From Amaurobius ferox (lineage: Eukaryota > Arthropoda > Arachnida > Araneae > Amaurobiidae), in the NCBI GenBank assembly GCA_951213105.1, contig OX578133.1, positions 138,613,203 through 138,677,202 of the forward strand: a stretch of 64,000 nt of DNA, given 5' to 3'. The position numbers were made by a program, and so were the translations under genes. Below the pieces are notes generated by a model that searched no databases, was not told where the DNA came from, and was given only the letters and a program-made list of their open reading frames with translations. Below, in pieces: positions 11,932 through 24,230 of this stretch (its first letter is position 1; each line of letters starts with the position of its first letter).

Positions 11932-12196
11932 ATGCTATATTTTCTATATTTCATTATGCTATATTTCATTATGCTATATTTGCTAAATTTCATTATGCTA
12001 TATATATATTTTCTATATTTCATTATGCTATATTCGTTATATTTCATTATGCTATATTTGCTATATTTCATTATGCTATATTTGCTATATCTCATTATGC
12101 TATATTTGCTACACTTCATTATGCTATATTTTCTATATTTCATTATGCTATATTTGCTACATTTCATTATGCTATATTTGCTATATTTCATTCTTT
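11932..12196. repeat. 24-bp minisatellite, about 11 units
   Basis: The unit contains ttcattatgctatatttgc followed by tatat, with mild variation and one partial unit. Because 24 is divisible by three, the repeat stays open on both strands and mimics a coding region. Confidence 0.9.
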
Positions 12197-12514
12197 AGCT
12201 ACGTTTTATCAACATATCTACGTGTTTTATCACACCTGTATTTGATAAGATTTCGAATGTTACATTCTTAGTAACCTTTAAAGTTTTCTTGGACCTAAAT
12301 ATTACTTTATTATGTTATTTTTCTCCTATGTTAGAGATTAGATTTGTTGTCTCTACAGTGGTTTATAATTGAAACTTTTACAAATGTTATATATATGTAT
12401 ATATAATGTAATGGCAACAGATGACTCGTAACATGTTATTTATCGCTTTGAGTATCGCCACGTGGAGTGTTCTCTCAGGTAAAATTTATTTGATTCATTT
12501 TTAACACTTTCCAG

Positions 12515-13510
12515 CATAGTTGAAAAGTGTTTATGACTTTGTTCATTCATTCATTCTGTCTGTCTGGTTCGCACGATAACTGCCGTAAAAATGACTTTAT
12601 CAAAATATAATCAAAATAATGTTGTTCAGACGGTCTGTGGAACATATGGGAATGTAAATGAATAATATCACCCAATAAGTTTTGGATTGAAAACGGGTTA
12701 AAAAAGTGAAATACATTGAACCTTATGGGGCCTAATTTTTCAAACATTTTTTAAACAAAGTTAAATTCCACAAATTGCTTTGAAAATTTTAGGAATTTAA
12801 AATTATTTCATAAAATATATATATAAAAAAATTCATTAAAATACGTTCAGTAATTTTTTAAATAAAAATTAAAATGATAATTACACCCATATGATATGAT
12901 GAGATAACGTGACCCACTTCAAACTAAAATATGGCATCCATCTTTTTTTCCCCAATGTAAGAATCGTGATTTTTAAAGTTCTTTTAAATGTATATTTAGT
13001 ATTGCATCCGTCCTAAAACCGCTTTATTTGTGCGTACTTTCTGTGCATCTATATTCTGCGCCAACGTAATTACAATATTTTTGAGTTTAAATAATCATCA
13101 AACTTTGATTATTTCTACAACAAAGCCTAATTTTAACGTATGCAGAATGTAAACAAATCAAGCTGCAAGATGAGTTGTATAAGAATTCTGAATTTTTTTA
13201 ACGCAAAATTATTTAGCTCTGGAGTCTGAAATATAGATGATATAAATGAAATATTCATTGATTTTACATAGAGAAGCAGACGATTTTATTGTATTGCCTA
13301 TTTTGATGAAGGTTTGATCATGGAGTTAGAAAGTACTTTTACCTCCATGGTTTTAAGTTTGCATGTAAAATAAATTACTGTAGTACTGTGATAATTTAAA
13401 AAATATCACCACTGAATGTATCGCATTTGAGAGATGTTTAAATAAAATTGCATTGCTGTTTGAAAGTGTTTCATAATCAATGCTTTATGCATAATTGATC
13501 TTTCTTGTTT
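12515..13510 (-). repeat. Dispersed repeat R2, copy 1
   Basis: The reverse complement matches 22080-22480 and 23790-24150 in long blocks. Examples are gtgtttatgactttgttcatt, acgataactgccgtaaaaat, cattgaaccctatggg-like text, gagctaaataatt and gcattctgca.acgttaaaa. No coding capacity was detected. The class is unknown. Confidence 0.75.
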
Positions 13511-14167
13511 TATATTTCAATATTTAAGCTTGTTGGCCAGCAATTAGAGTTTATAGATATTATCTATCTCCAATTTCAGAAACAAGCTTTTTTTTTTTTT
13601 TTTTTGTGATTATGGTTAGATGTGCTAGGCCCTGACGAATAGTCTATCATAATGATCTCTTTCTTTAAGCCTAGTGCTTTTCCACATATTGGGCTTTATT
13701 GCTTCGTTATTTTCAGTTTTTCTATTTTCGCAATCTCACCAATGATTTATGATTATTATTCACTGCTTGATGACTGAATAAAATAACACTGCATTAGTTT
13801 TGTTCTCCTCATGAGTGTAGTATCTCTATTTTTCACAGTCTTTTTTTGCCTAACTTACCTTTGCCGTAGTAACAGATGATAGGAATATGTTTCAATTTTA
13901 TTTCAATATTGCTTTAATTTGGCTTTTTACTTATTAATAATGTATTTATACATGTGTTACATTTTATCTATTAGTAATGTTTTTATACATGTGTTATATA
14001 TTATGTCTAACATATCTTGGGTTTTTAATAAACTATTTTTATTTTTTACAAAGTAGATTGTAATTTTCCTTATATGCCCAATCCCAATTTGGTTTTGTAC
14101 GTGGCTATCTTATATTTTAATTTATGGTTACATGTATTACAATGTATCTCTAATCTAAGATTGGAAC

Positions 14168-14171
<4 letters not shown>

Positions 14172-14220
<49 letters not shown>
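14172..14220. repeat. (TA)n microsatellite
   Basis: Uninterrupted at/ta run of about 49 bases, shortly before the large palindrome. Confidence 0.95.
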
Positions 14221-14222
<2 letters not shown>

Positions 14223-14308
14223 AGTGAAAACAATCTAAGTGCAATGAAAATAGTAAATATAAAAGCATATAGTAATTAGGCGCAGTTGCAGCTCTAAAAA
14301 TTATTGCC

Positions 14309-14462
14309 ATATAAAATTCCAAAAGGATTAAAAAAAAAATAAATAAAATAAAAAAAAAAAATAAAGAGAGAGGTGTGCTTACGGGGAAGTACCGTAAGCA
14401 CACCTCTCTCTTTATTTTATTTATTTATTTATTTTTTATTTTAATCCTTTTGGAATTTTATA
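14309..14462. repeat. Large near-perfect palindrome
   Basis: The left arm (14309 to about 14383) runs from atataaaattccaaaagg through an A/T-rich block to agagagaggtgtgcttacgg. After a 7-base centre (ggaagta) the exact complement returns to ccttttggaattttatat. Arms are about 73 bp with small differences only in the A/T-rich block. It would form a long hairpin. It is either a real inverted duplication or an assembly artefact. Confidence 0.9.
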
Positions 14463-14494
14463 TATATATATATATACTATATATATATATATAA
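14463..14494. repeat. (TA)n microsatellite with one interruption
   Basis: The ta run directly abuts the palindrome's right arm. Confidence 0.9.
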
Positions 14495-14871
14495 TTTTGG
14501 GAACATATTAGTTTTTATTTGGAATGGGAAATATATTGATTTTAAGAAAAATATAAGCAAATACATACCAATACCATTTATAGTAGAATTTGTTCAAGAA
14601 AAATTAGAAATAATTATACATGTCAAAATAAATGTATTTCGAAACCAAATTGTTACAATAGTTAGATTGGTAGTAGTATGACAATATGTGATTGGAGAAG
14701 CATCATTGACATATTATCAAGGATTGATAGTCACAAATATTAACAAATACATAATGAGATCTAAGATGTTATTTTGCCGCACATGTAACAGTACGACGTA
14801 CCTCTAGCACATCGAAATCGACATTGATACTTGCAGTTTGCTTTGATACTTGTTTAGCAATAATATTATTG

Positions 14872-15655
14872 AAATAAAAAATCTGATGTGGGCAGCACAC
14901 GACTTCCCCTGCAGACTCAAATGCATTTTTTCTTTATTTTCTTAATTATTCATTAAATTGAGTTTAATTGCACAAAATAACACTAAATTTGCGTTTTTAA
15001 TTCAATTTCTGTTCTTATTTGGCAATTGGACATTTTTTCAAAGGCGGCATAACAAAAATGCGAAAAATCTCAAATATCTCGAGAACGGTTAATCCTAGAG
15101 TAATAGAGTTGTTCTTATTCTTTTCCTCGTCAAAAATTACGTATAAAACAAGCATTTAATTGATACATTTGAACATACGTAGTCTTTTTTTTTTTAGATT
15201 TTGGCGATTTTTGAAGGGCATTTCGTAAAAAACGGTAGGTTGTTCCTCTAACTAAAATCTAATCAGCATCAGAGTATCCCACAAGTGACTTATTTACCAA
15301 ATTTTGTGAAATTTGGTCAATCAGTATTTCAGCTAGAGTGGATACATGAGATTTTGCGGGCCATTTCGCAAAAAAGGCGGGTTCTTTTCTCCGAATCGTA
15401 CCAAAAACTAATCAGCACCAGGGTCACACCCAAGGGACTTACCTACCAAATTTTATGAAATTCGATCCCTTAGTTTTTGAGTTAGAGTGGATACATACAT
15501 TGCACAGACAGACACACACAGATTTCACGTTATAAATAATTTTTTTTGTATTCTAGAGATCTCAAAACGTATAGATCCGTCGAAAACTCGAGTTGCGATT
15601 TTCGGCATGATTCCAATACTTTCCTAATACATTGCCATGAATTGCAGGAAAAGTA
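14872..15655 (-). repeat. Dispersed repeat R1, copy 1
   Basis: The reverse complement matches 20272-21070 and 22540-23385 from end to end. Shared phrases include tcgtaactcgagttttcgac-like text, ggtaggtaagtc, cactctaactcaaaaacta, cgttctcgagatatt and ctgcagaggaagtc-like text. Two related internal sub-units of about 155 bp carry the phrase aatttggta.*taagtcac. No coding frame is conserved. Confidence 0.8.
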
Positions 15656-15659
15656 ATAA

Positions 15660-16670
15660 TAGTGAAAAATTTGTTTTGAATAATTAATTACCTTTGATTT
15701 TGTTCATCAATTTATTTTCTCTTGTTAATATTAAAAAATATGATAATTTAAGAAATATAGTAATACTGAAATATCCATAAACTCCAATTACCATTGCTAA
15801 TATAAAACTAAAACTACTAAAATTTTCATTCCTTTTTAAACAAATATCTTTCTTTCATTTACGATACAAACGTTTCACGCACACGTTTGTTTACGAATTC
15901 AACAACTTTTAACCAAGAAAAAATGTTTAAACATCAAGGATATATAGTAATCATTTACTATAATACGAAAAGTCATTAAGAAAGGCTTATTAAACGCAAA
16001 TAAATATTGCTTATGTAGACATTATCTCACGAAACGCAATTATACCGGTATGTAATAAACTCTCGCCATTTCTATGAAACTTTTCACCCCCTAACCTCAC
16101 TTTCACAAGGTCATTTGTTCCAGAGATTGCATACAAGAGTTGTGCGTGCTTTCTAAAATAGTGTTCATTGCATTTATATTCTAGAAGGGCAGCAGTAGCG
16201 TACTCGTTTACCTCCATTTCTTTGTTTACACAAGACTAAATATGGGACAGGCATTCTCTTCAGTTCCCATAGCAATATAGAGGAAGTAAACAAGAAGTTT
16301 GAGGTTTTGTGTAGCTACACGATATATCGTGATAAAATTAAATCTATGGAAAATAAATTTAATATGGTAATCCAAATCTATTGGAATATACGTGAATAAT
16401 ACCTGTAAAACATGTTGATCCCAATTAGCAATATTATGGAATAGAGATAGTCTTGCGCATCAAGAAGAATATACGGTGAGTGTTTCTATTAATACTATAA
16501 AAACAAATATAAAAAGTTTATTTATCATGCAGCTAGTAATTAAGTCTTTCAAAGACAGGAAAACTAACAATCTTAAAAAATTAGATTAAACTTTTTAAAA
16601 TAAGTTTTCTTTTTGTTTAACAATGGCTGGCGCTTAGTGTAAAAAATTGTCATCTTAATCGAAAAGTGGC
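15660..16670. other. Non-coding stretch
   Basis: No gene or element could be supported here. Confidence 0.4.
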
Positions 16671-16674
16671 TCAG

Positions 16675-17530
16675 GTAGGTTATGTCCCATGGTCGATACT
16701 ATAAGTATGCTATTTCAGTCTTCTTTCATACAGCCTTCCTTCATTCAGTCTTCCCTCATTTTAGCCTTCCCTCATTTTAGCCTTCCCCCATTTTAGCCTT
16801 CCCTCATTTTAGCCTTCCCTCATTTTACTCATACTGGGGGAGAAATCGAAAAATCAGGCTCTGTTAGGATCTGTCCTGTGGCCAATACTATAAGCGTGCT
16901 CAAACAGCTTTATTGGGGAAAGAGGCTTTTTGGAGGGCCTGGAAATATTTGTCACCCTCAATTTTATGCACTTCTGGGAAGGCAAATCGAAAATCCGCTT
17001 CCATTATGTTCTGTCCTACCGGTGATACTATTCAGCCATAAATACTATTCAGCAAAGATTCAGCCTTATCACCGGGACCTCTGTAGGGTCTGGAAATTAT
17101 TTTCGAAAAGCCCTAATTTTCTCAGCCCCAGGCAGGGCAAATCAAATATCTAACTTAGGTTATGTACCGTGGGCGATACTATAAATGTGCTATGTTTCAG
17201 TCTTTGGGGTCACCGAGGGTTTCTGAAGGACCTGGAAAGACTTTTCGACACCCTCCCTCATTTTGCTCACTCCGGGGGAGAAATCGAATATCCAGCTCTG
17301 GTAGGTTCTGTCCCGTAATCGACAATGGAGTCACTAAGGAGTGGGATTTAGGGGTCATACCCCCCAGGAATTCATTGAATATCGAAGGAAGAATATATGG
17401 AGAATTGATTTAAAAAAAAATTGGGTTACTCCCCGCCCCAAATAATTTTTTTAGCGACGCTACTGGTGGTCGATACTATAAGTAGACAAAGCTTCAATCT
17501 GCTAGGTTACAGGGGACGGGGCTTCTGAAG
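16675..17530 (+). repeat. Satellite-like array, about 150-bp degenerate unit
   Basis: The phrase gtcgatactataagt.tgct recurs in variant form at about 16693, 16889, 17016, 17172 and 17470, each preceded by a variant of taggttatgtcccat. Between occurrences, versions of gggaga-aatcga-aatc and ctggaaa recur. Spacing varies between about 130 and 190 bp. Confidence 0.65.
16751..16830 (+). repeat. 16-bp minisatellite, five units
   Basis: Five head-to-tail copies of ttccctcattttagcc, the third with one change and the last diverging. The array lies inside the satellite-like region. Confidence 0.9.
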
Positions 17531-17785
17531 GGCATGGAAAAACAAAGCACGTATTTCATATAGATATACAATCTTTTTGTTCAAATCGGTACAGTATTTA
17601 TTTATAATTTTAATAACTGTAAAATTTATTTAGCCATGAACAGCGATGAAACTGGTGGTGAATTTACTTTGAAGTTTAAGTTTCGGGCTACCGGCCAAAT
17701 AGCTTCCAGCCCATCCTTCTCGACTTTCATAAGATTTAATTTCTCGGGTAAAGAAATTTAGTGCGACAAGAATACTTTTATTTTT

Positions 17786-18060
17786 TTATTACAAAATCGC
17801 ATTCTACTGGCTGTCCACTGGATGGCATGTTCACATTTTAATATAGTTCAATCTCATTAATTCGAGCTCATTTAATTTTAGTTTCCCATAACTCAAAGGA
17901 ATTTCTGATGCCTGAAAAACTGGATTTGAAATTTTCTATTACAACATCGCACTCTACTGGCTGTTCACTGGGTGGCATGTTCCCATTTTAACATATCTCA
18001 TTAATTCGAGTCTAATTAAAATTTTCCAGTAACTCAAACGAACTTTCTGCTCTCTGGATT
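17786..18060 (+). repeat. Two-copy tandem duplication, 150-bp unit
   Basis: The segment from ttattacaaaatcgcattc recurs 150 bp later as ctattacaacatcgcactc. Both continue ctactggctgt.cactgg.tggcatgttc and later tctcattaattcgag. Confidence 0.8.
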
Positions 18061-18107
18061 TTTTACAGGCTTTTTTCAATTATAAATCCAACAGGATAAC
18101 AAAGGCA

Positions 18108-18480
18108 CAATAGCGCAGTCTTCAGGGTAAAATAATAGAGAACAAACAGTTTAAAGTTATTCAATTGCACTATATAATAGCACAGTCTTAAGGGTAAAAT
18201 GTGAGAATAAATAGTTCAATATCATTCAATAGCACTATAATAGCACAGTCTTATGGGTAAAATGATAGAGAACAACCAGTTCAATATCATTCAATAGCAC
18301 TAAAATAGCACAGTCTTAAGGGTAAAATGATAGAGAACAAACAGTTCAATATCATTCAATAGCACTAAAATAGCACAGTCTTAAGGGTAAAATGATAGAG
18401 AATAAACAGTTCAATAACATTCATTCAATAGCACTAAAATAAGTCGTAAGGGTAAAATGATAGAGAATAAACAGTTCAAT
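18108..18480 (+). repeat. Tandem repeat, 63-65-bp unit, about six copies
   Basis: The unit is aatagcacagtcttaagggt, aaaatgatagagaa.aaacag and ttcaatatcattcaatagca. The middle copies are almost identical and the outer ones drift. Confidence 0.9.
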
Positions 18481-18489
18481 ATTTTTTTA

Positions 18490-19258
18490 AAAAAAAAGAA
18501 CTTATAACTCTAGTCCTCGATTTCGAAGTAATTAGATTCTACTATCGCACTTTGATAAGAGAATTTTCAAAGTAAAGCAAAGCAGAAGTGTTCGAAACCA
18601 AAATAATATTTTCCCCATATAGATTAAATATCTTCATATGACGTACGTCACTGAACTGTACAACATTACTCCTGATTACAATTTATTATGCATACAATGA
18701 TGTCAAGGGCCTTGAATAAGGCTCATCGTAAGTCCCCCCCCCCCCACACACACTAACTATTAATACGTTAGTGGATGGAACAGACTAACAGCCATTTCCT
18801 TGTTAGAAGAAGCGTAATATTTCTGTTTTGTTTTACTTTTACTGGGATCAGCATTAAACGCATAGTCGAAGATATGAGAGGACTGGGACCTACCTCCTTA
18901 ATGAATCTGACTTTCAAAATTTTGACAAACATTTTATAAATCTAGTACTCTTCATTCTCATGAAAATACTAGAAGTAATGCATCAATACTTGAACACGTG
19001 TAAAATATGGCAATTTGGGGAATGTCAGAACGTATTAAAAAATCTAAATCCTTTCCTTCGTAATGAAAATGACTTGTCAGGCACATTTTCTTTAGCTATA
19101 TTCTATCAGCATCACTGGTCAGTATTGTTCCTCAGTAACGCGTATTCTATAAAATATCTTTGCCAAGTAAGAAACCATGAAAAGTTAATTTTAAACTTTC
19201 TCCAGAAGGATATCGGGGAGAGGGGGATTTACCAGACATAAGCCATGTACACGATTAT
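18490..19258. other. Non-coding stretch
   Basis: Contains a C12 run at 18734-18745. The open frame at 18960-19241 has no recognisable motif. Confidence 0.4.
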
Positions 19259-19273
19259 ACACAGAGGGTGCCT

Positions 19274-19302
19274 ATGGGTTGGTCGTGTGGTCTGGGTTTT
19301 CT
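19274..19302 (+). mobile_element. 29-bp SINE tail fragment with target duplication
   Basis: The sequence includes ggtcgtgtggtctgggtttt, the end of a SINE tail, enclosed by acagagggtgcct at 19261-19273 and 19303-19315. It is a severely 5'-truncated retroposition. Confidence 0.7.
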
Positions 19303-19363
19303 ACAGAGGGTGCCTGATCATCATTTTATTAGTTACTCCGAGCTGTGACACTTTATGAGCTGT

Positions 19364-19649
19364 TGTTGTTGTTGAAACCCAGACCGTCCGACCTACCAGA
19401 AAGGTGTAAGGTAACTGTTTGGACGGTCGGGAAGTGCCACCCAATTTAGACCGGAACCCAGTGGGGAGGCATCCACAGGGACCGTACCCTCCTTCCCCTA
19501 CCACCAACCTCTAGGAAGGACTTTCGGACCCACATATTTAACGTGATCGTACTCCGCATGAACACGGCGGCAGTTATGGCAGCGGCTGGAATCGAACCCG
19601 GGCCTACCGAGTGCAACTCCAGCGCGCTAACCAATGGGCTACCGCGCCC
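19364..19649 (-). mobile_element. Full-length tRNA-derived SINE (with B box)
   Basis: A perfect 15-bp duplication (cactttatgagctgt at 19349-19363 and 19650-19664) encloses a complete copy. Read on the minus strand it starts gggcgcggtagcccattgg, has the B box ggttcgattcc, then the common body and a caacaacaac tail. It has no 5S head, which makes it the comparator for the composite copy at 1762-2148. Confidence 0.9.
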
Positions 19650-19664
19650 CACTTTATGAGCTGT

Positions 19665-20271
19665 GCAAATCCAGCTTACACAGTGGTGCAAATAGAGACG
19701 GAGACATCACATACTCTCCATTGATGAAAAAATTACATTAGTTCACCATAGGATGCATATTGGAAAACGAAATACAGCAATGCAAACCCCCATTTAATTA
19801 TAACCCCTCCCCTTTCAGAGATTCTGGCTAAGCCTACAGCGATATCCAACACTTTAGGCGTAAATTAGTGGACGATCTAAGTGCTTATGGGTTCTGTTCA
19901 ATCGGACTTTTGTAATCACTCAGCTATTGCATCTGTATACGTTATTCATTAAGGCTCTTCTATATAGGAGCTCTATTATTCATTGTTACGGCAGAGGTCC
20001 GCACCTCAGGTAGTTGCTTTACTGCTCTCTTGGTAAAATATTTGAGACTACGTCTTTACCTCAAATATTTAGTGTTTTTTTTACACCTTGGTTTTTGTAC
20101 TACATAATAAAAATTGTCTGAGACGATGCGCCTCGTCCAGATTTTTGAAGAAGTTTCTTTTAGCGAATTGTGATAAGATGAAAAAGTACTTCGCGGCATA
20201 TTTTTTCAGACTTCTGTTTAAAAAAAAATTAAACTCAAATTTCAAAGTATATATACAAGCTGTTTTTACTT
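19665..20271. other. Non-coding stretch
   Basis: Nothing was recognised. Confidence 0.4.
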
Positions 20272-21070
20272 TCCCTGCAATACATGGTAATGTATAGGGA
20301 AGGTATTGGAATCATGCCAAAAATCGTAACTCGAGTTTTCGACGGATCTATGCGTTTCGAGACCTCTAGAATACGAAAAAACTGTTTTTAGCGTGACGTC
20401 TGTGTGTGTGTCTGTCTGTGCAATGTATGTATCCACTCTAACTCAAAAACTAATGGACCAAATTTCATAAAATTTGGTAGGTAAGTCACTTGTGTGTGAC
20501 CCTGGTGCTGATTAGCTTTTGGTGCGATTTGGGATAAAATAACCCACTTTTTTGCGAAATGGCCCCCAAAAATTACCTGTATCCACTCTAGCTGAAAAAC
20601 TAATATATCAAATTTTACAAAATTTGGTAAATAAGTCATTTGTGAGTTACCCTGGTTCTGATTAAATTTTGGTACGATTCGAAAAAAAATAACCTGCTTT
20701 TTTTTTTTTTTGCGAAATGGCCCGCAAAAATCGTTAAAATCTAAAATAAAAAACTACGTATTCTCAAATATATCAATTAAATGCTTGTTTTATACGTAAT
20801 TTTTATCGATGAAAAGAATACGACCAATCCTATTACACTGGGACTAGTCGTTCTCGAGATATTTTAGTTTTTTCGCATTTTTGCTACGCCACCTTTGAAA
20901 ATAAATCCCGTTACCAAACGAGAAATGCAAATTCGGTGCAATTTTAAATAATTATGGGTGTTATTTTGTGCAGTTAAACTCAATATAATGAATTATTGAA
21001 GAAATAAAGAGGACATGAATATGAGTCTGCAGAGAAAGTCATGTGCTGCCTACATCAAATTTTTTTATAT
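20272..21070 (+). repeat. Dispersed repeat R1, copy 2
   Basis: This is the best preserved R1 copy. It starts with an imperfect palindrome (actttccctgcaatacat, then atgtatagggaaggt) and continues with the regulatory-looking but unassigned cgagttttcgacggatc. Two related sub-units each contain aa.aatttggta..taagtca, and the copy ends near cagagaaagtcatgtgctgc. Confidence 0.8.
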
Positions 21071-21074
21071 AAAA

Positions 21075-22078
21075 CTATCGGTTGAATTCAGCGTGCCTTA
21101 TTAAGCTATTGTGCATATTTCACAAATTTTACCATATCTTAGATTCTAATTATGATAGAGCTTAGCTTTAAAGACAATACTTTTTAACTTGAGCTAACGA
21201 AGGCCGCGCACCCGGATTGCATGCGACCTGTATGCTTATTTAGGACGCATTAAGCAAACGCAGAGTGTTTAGCCACTTATTTCGGGCGTAGTAGGCCAGC
21301 GCAGCAAGTTGTTTATTTATACTTTTTATGTAAGCGGGCGTATCAATAAAGTGTTGTTTGATTTTCAAGAATTCGCTATATATTTCAGTGTAATTTTAAT
21401 CAGAAGTTTGCATCTTAAATCACGGACAACACTGGTATTCCTGATAATACTTCCTAAAATTATCGAGTAAAGGATATTTCACACAATTTTATATAAAAAT
21501 CAGATTAAAAATAAGTTTAATAATCACAAAAATATTTAAAATATTAAAACATATTTCATCTAGAGGCACATTGGAAAATCTGCAAATTCAAGTTTTTAAT
21601 GCAATGCAATTTTATACATGTATAGGAAACTTCCTAAACATTTTATCTATGAATCGAAAATGCAAGTTTTCTCGGAACACGATGCCAATGAAATCAACAT
21701 AATTGCGATTTAAAAGACGAAAAATAAGAGAAGAAAAGATTTAAAGTTTTCATGCTATATTAAGACCACACTTTCTTAACAATATTTGCGGACATAACAG
21801 CGCGGTGTCCCTAGATCGTAAAGTCATTTGTGGTCATAAATTCGGGGACCAGGCCGTTGATGTTACAAATAAACACTTATTTTTACTTTAATACGATTAT
21901 AAAGAAAGTTATCATCTAACATAACGATAAAATGAAACAGATTGGAAATAGTTTTTGTATATTTAGTTCAAATATTCCCAAGGATAATTATTATTATTTT
22001 TTCTTTTGGAAACCGATATTAGAGAATTGCCCCCCAAATTCGAAGACGTCTAGTCACTTTAACTATTAATAATAATAA
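21075..22078. other. Non-coding stretch
   Basis: No gene or element was supported. Confidence 0.4.
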
Positions 22079-22079
22079 T

Positions 22080-24150
22080 TAAAACAAGAAAGATCAATCA
22101 TGCATAAGCATTGATTATGAAACACTTTCCAACTGAAATGCAATTTCATTTAAAAATCTCTAAAATGTGATACATTCAGTGGTGATATCGTTTACATTAT
22201 CACAGTACTACAGTAATTTATTATACTTAAATATTTAAAACTGTATCGAAATATAAATCATCTGATTCTCTATGCAAAATCAATTAATATTTCATTCATA
22301 TAACTTGCATTCCAGACTCCAGAGCTAAATAATTGTGTGTGAAAAAAAATTCAGCAATTCTTATGTAACTCACCTTACAATCGCTTGAGATATTTGCATT
22401 CTGCATAAGTTAAAATTAGGCTTCGTTGAAGAAATAATAAAAGTTTAGGGATCATTTAAAATCACAACTATTGTAATTGCGTAAGCACGGAATTTAGATA
22501 CACAGATAATACAGGTACACAGATAATATATGTGTGTGCGTATGTATGTATTCAAAGTATTGGAATCGTGCCGAAGATCGGAACTCGAATTTTCGAAGGA
22601 TTTACACGTTTTGGGACTTCCAGAACTCGAAAAACTATTTTTAGGAAGACGTCTGTGTGTGTAAGGGTATATCTGTGTTTGTTTCTGTGTGTCTGTGAGG
22701 ATATTGCATCCACTCTAACTGAAAAACTAATGGACCGAATTTAATAAAATTTGGTAGGTAAGTTTTTTGTGGGAAACCCTGATGTTCATTTGATTATAGT
22801 ACGATTCGTAATAAAAGAATCTGCCTTCTTTGCGAAATGACCGGCAGAAATTGCCTTTATCCACTCTAGCTAAAAACTAATGGTCCAAATTTAACACAAT
22901 TTGGTGTATAATATTTCAATAACCTACAAGTGATTTATATACCAAATTTAACAAAAATTGTTATATAAATCACTTGTAGGTTATTCTAGTACGATTCGGG
23001 AAAAAGGAATGGGCTGTTTTTGCGAAATGGCCCGCAAAAATCGTTAAATATAAAAATAAAAGACTACGTGTGCTCAATTATATCAATTAAATTCCTATTT
23101 TATACGTGATTTTTGACAACAAAAAGAATAAGACTAACCACATTACTCTAGGACTAGCCGTTCTTGAGATATTTTAGTTTTTTTTTGCGTTTCCGCTACG
23201 CCGCTTTTGACAATAAGTCCATCTATCAAATGAGAACCAAATTTAAGTTTAACGTGCAAATTTAATGTCATTTAAAATACTTATGGATATTATTTTGTGC
23301 AGATAAACTCAAATTATTACTGAAGAAATAAAGAGAACGTGAATATGAGTCTGCAGAGAAAGACATCTGCTGTCCACATCAGAATTTTTAATAATATTAC
23401 AACAATGATTTATAGAAGTGAACGGGGATTATTTGCAGGCCATTTCGAAAAAAATGTAGGATCCATATTTAAAGATCCACCAAATTGTTGTAGAATAAAA
23501 TGTTTTACAAATTTAATTTGTGTACCAAATTTTAATTCTCTAGGACGTAGGAAAGTGCATTAAAAACGCCATCAAATAAATATATCACGAAAAGTTATAT
23601 AAAATTTAAAAAAAAAATTGAAAAATAGTTATCTACCAAATTTATTTTAAAATGTGAAGCCTCTCTCATATACAAAACAATTAAAGTCTTGGAAAGATAT
23701 TTATTATATAATATATCTATTTTTTCTTTCTGGAGGATATCGCAAAAGTCAGAATTTAATTGAATTCGTTTTTCTCCCTATATTAAAAAATTTTTAATTA
23801 AAAAACTACCTAACATATTTTACTGAAATTTTTTTTATATATTTTATGAGATAATGTGAATATTTCCTAAAAATTTCGAAACAATTTGTGAATTTTAAAT
23901 GTGCTTAAAAAATGTTTGAAAAATTAGGTCCCATAGGGTTCAATGTAATTCATTTTTTCAACCCGGGTTCAATAAAAAACTAATTGGGTGATATGATTTA
24001 TGTATATTCCCATAGGTCCCACAGACCGTTTGAAAAGCATACTAAAATTTCATTTTGATAAAGTCATTTTTACGGCAGTTATCGTGCTAACGGACAGACA
24101 GACAGACAGAATGAACAAAGTCATAAACACTTTTCAACTAAGTTGTGAAG
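22080..24150 (+). repeat. Dispersed repeat R2, copy 2, interrupted by R1
   Basis: The outer parts (22080-22525 and about 23790-24150) match the reverse complement of 12515-13510. The middle is occupied by an R1 copy plus further AT-rich sequence, so R1 probably inserted into R2. Confidence 0.7.
22540..23385 (+). repeat. Dispersed repeat R1, copy 3, with internal hairpin
   Basis: It matches the 20272 copy from ggaatcgtgccgaagatcg to cagagaaagacatctgctgt. A perfect 24-bp inverted repeat (22918-22941 and 22962-22985, core acctacaagtgatttatat) is present here but not in the other copies. Confidence 0.75.
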
Positions 24151-24230
24151 TGTTAAAAATCTATCGTAAGGCAATACCCACCCATCCAAAAGCCTCACCT
24201 AAGACAAGTATAATACTATAGAAAGAAATA

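Noticed and set aside
11842..12198. 118-codon open frame (and its antisense partner)
   Set aside because: Produced by a 24-bp minisatellite that stays open on both strands.
18108..18480. CRISPR-like array
   Set aside because: The sequence is eukaryotic and the copies are contiguous tandem units without unique spacers.
18960..19241. 93-codon open frame
   Set aside because: No recognisable domain, splice context or conserved motif. Such frames occur by chance at this length.
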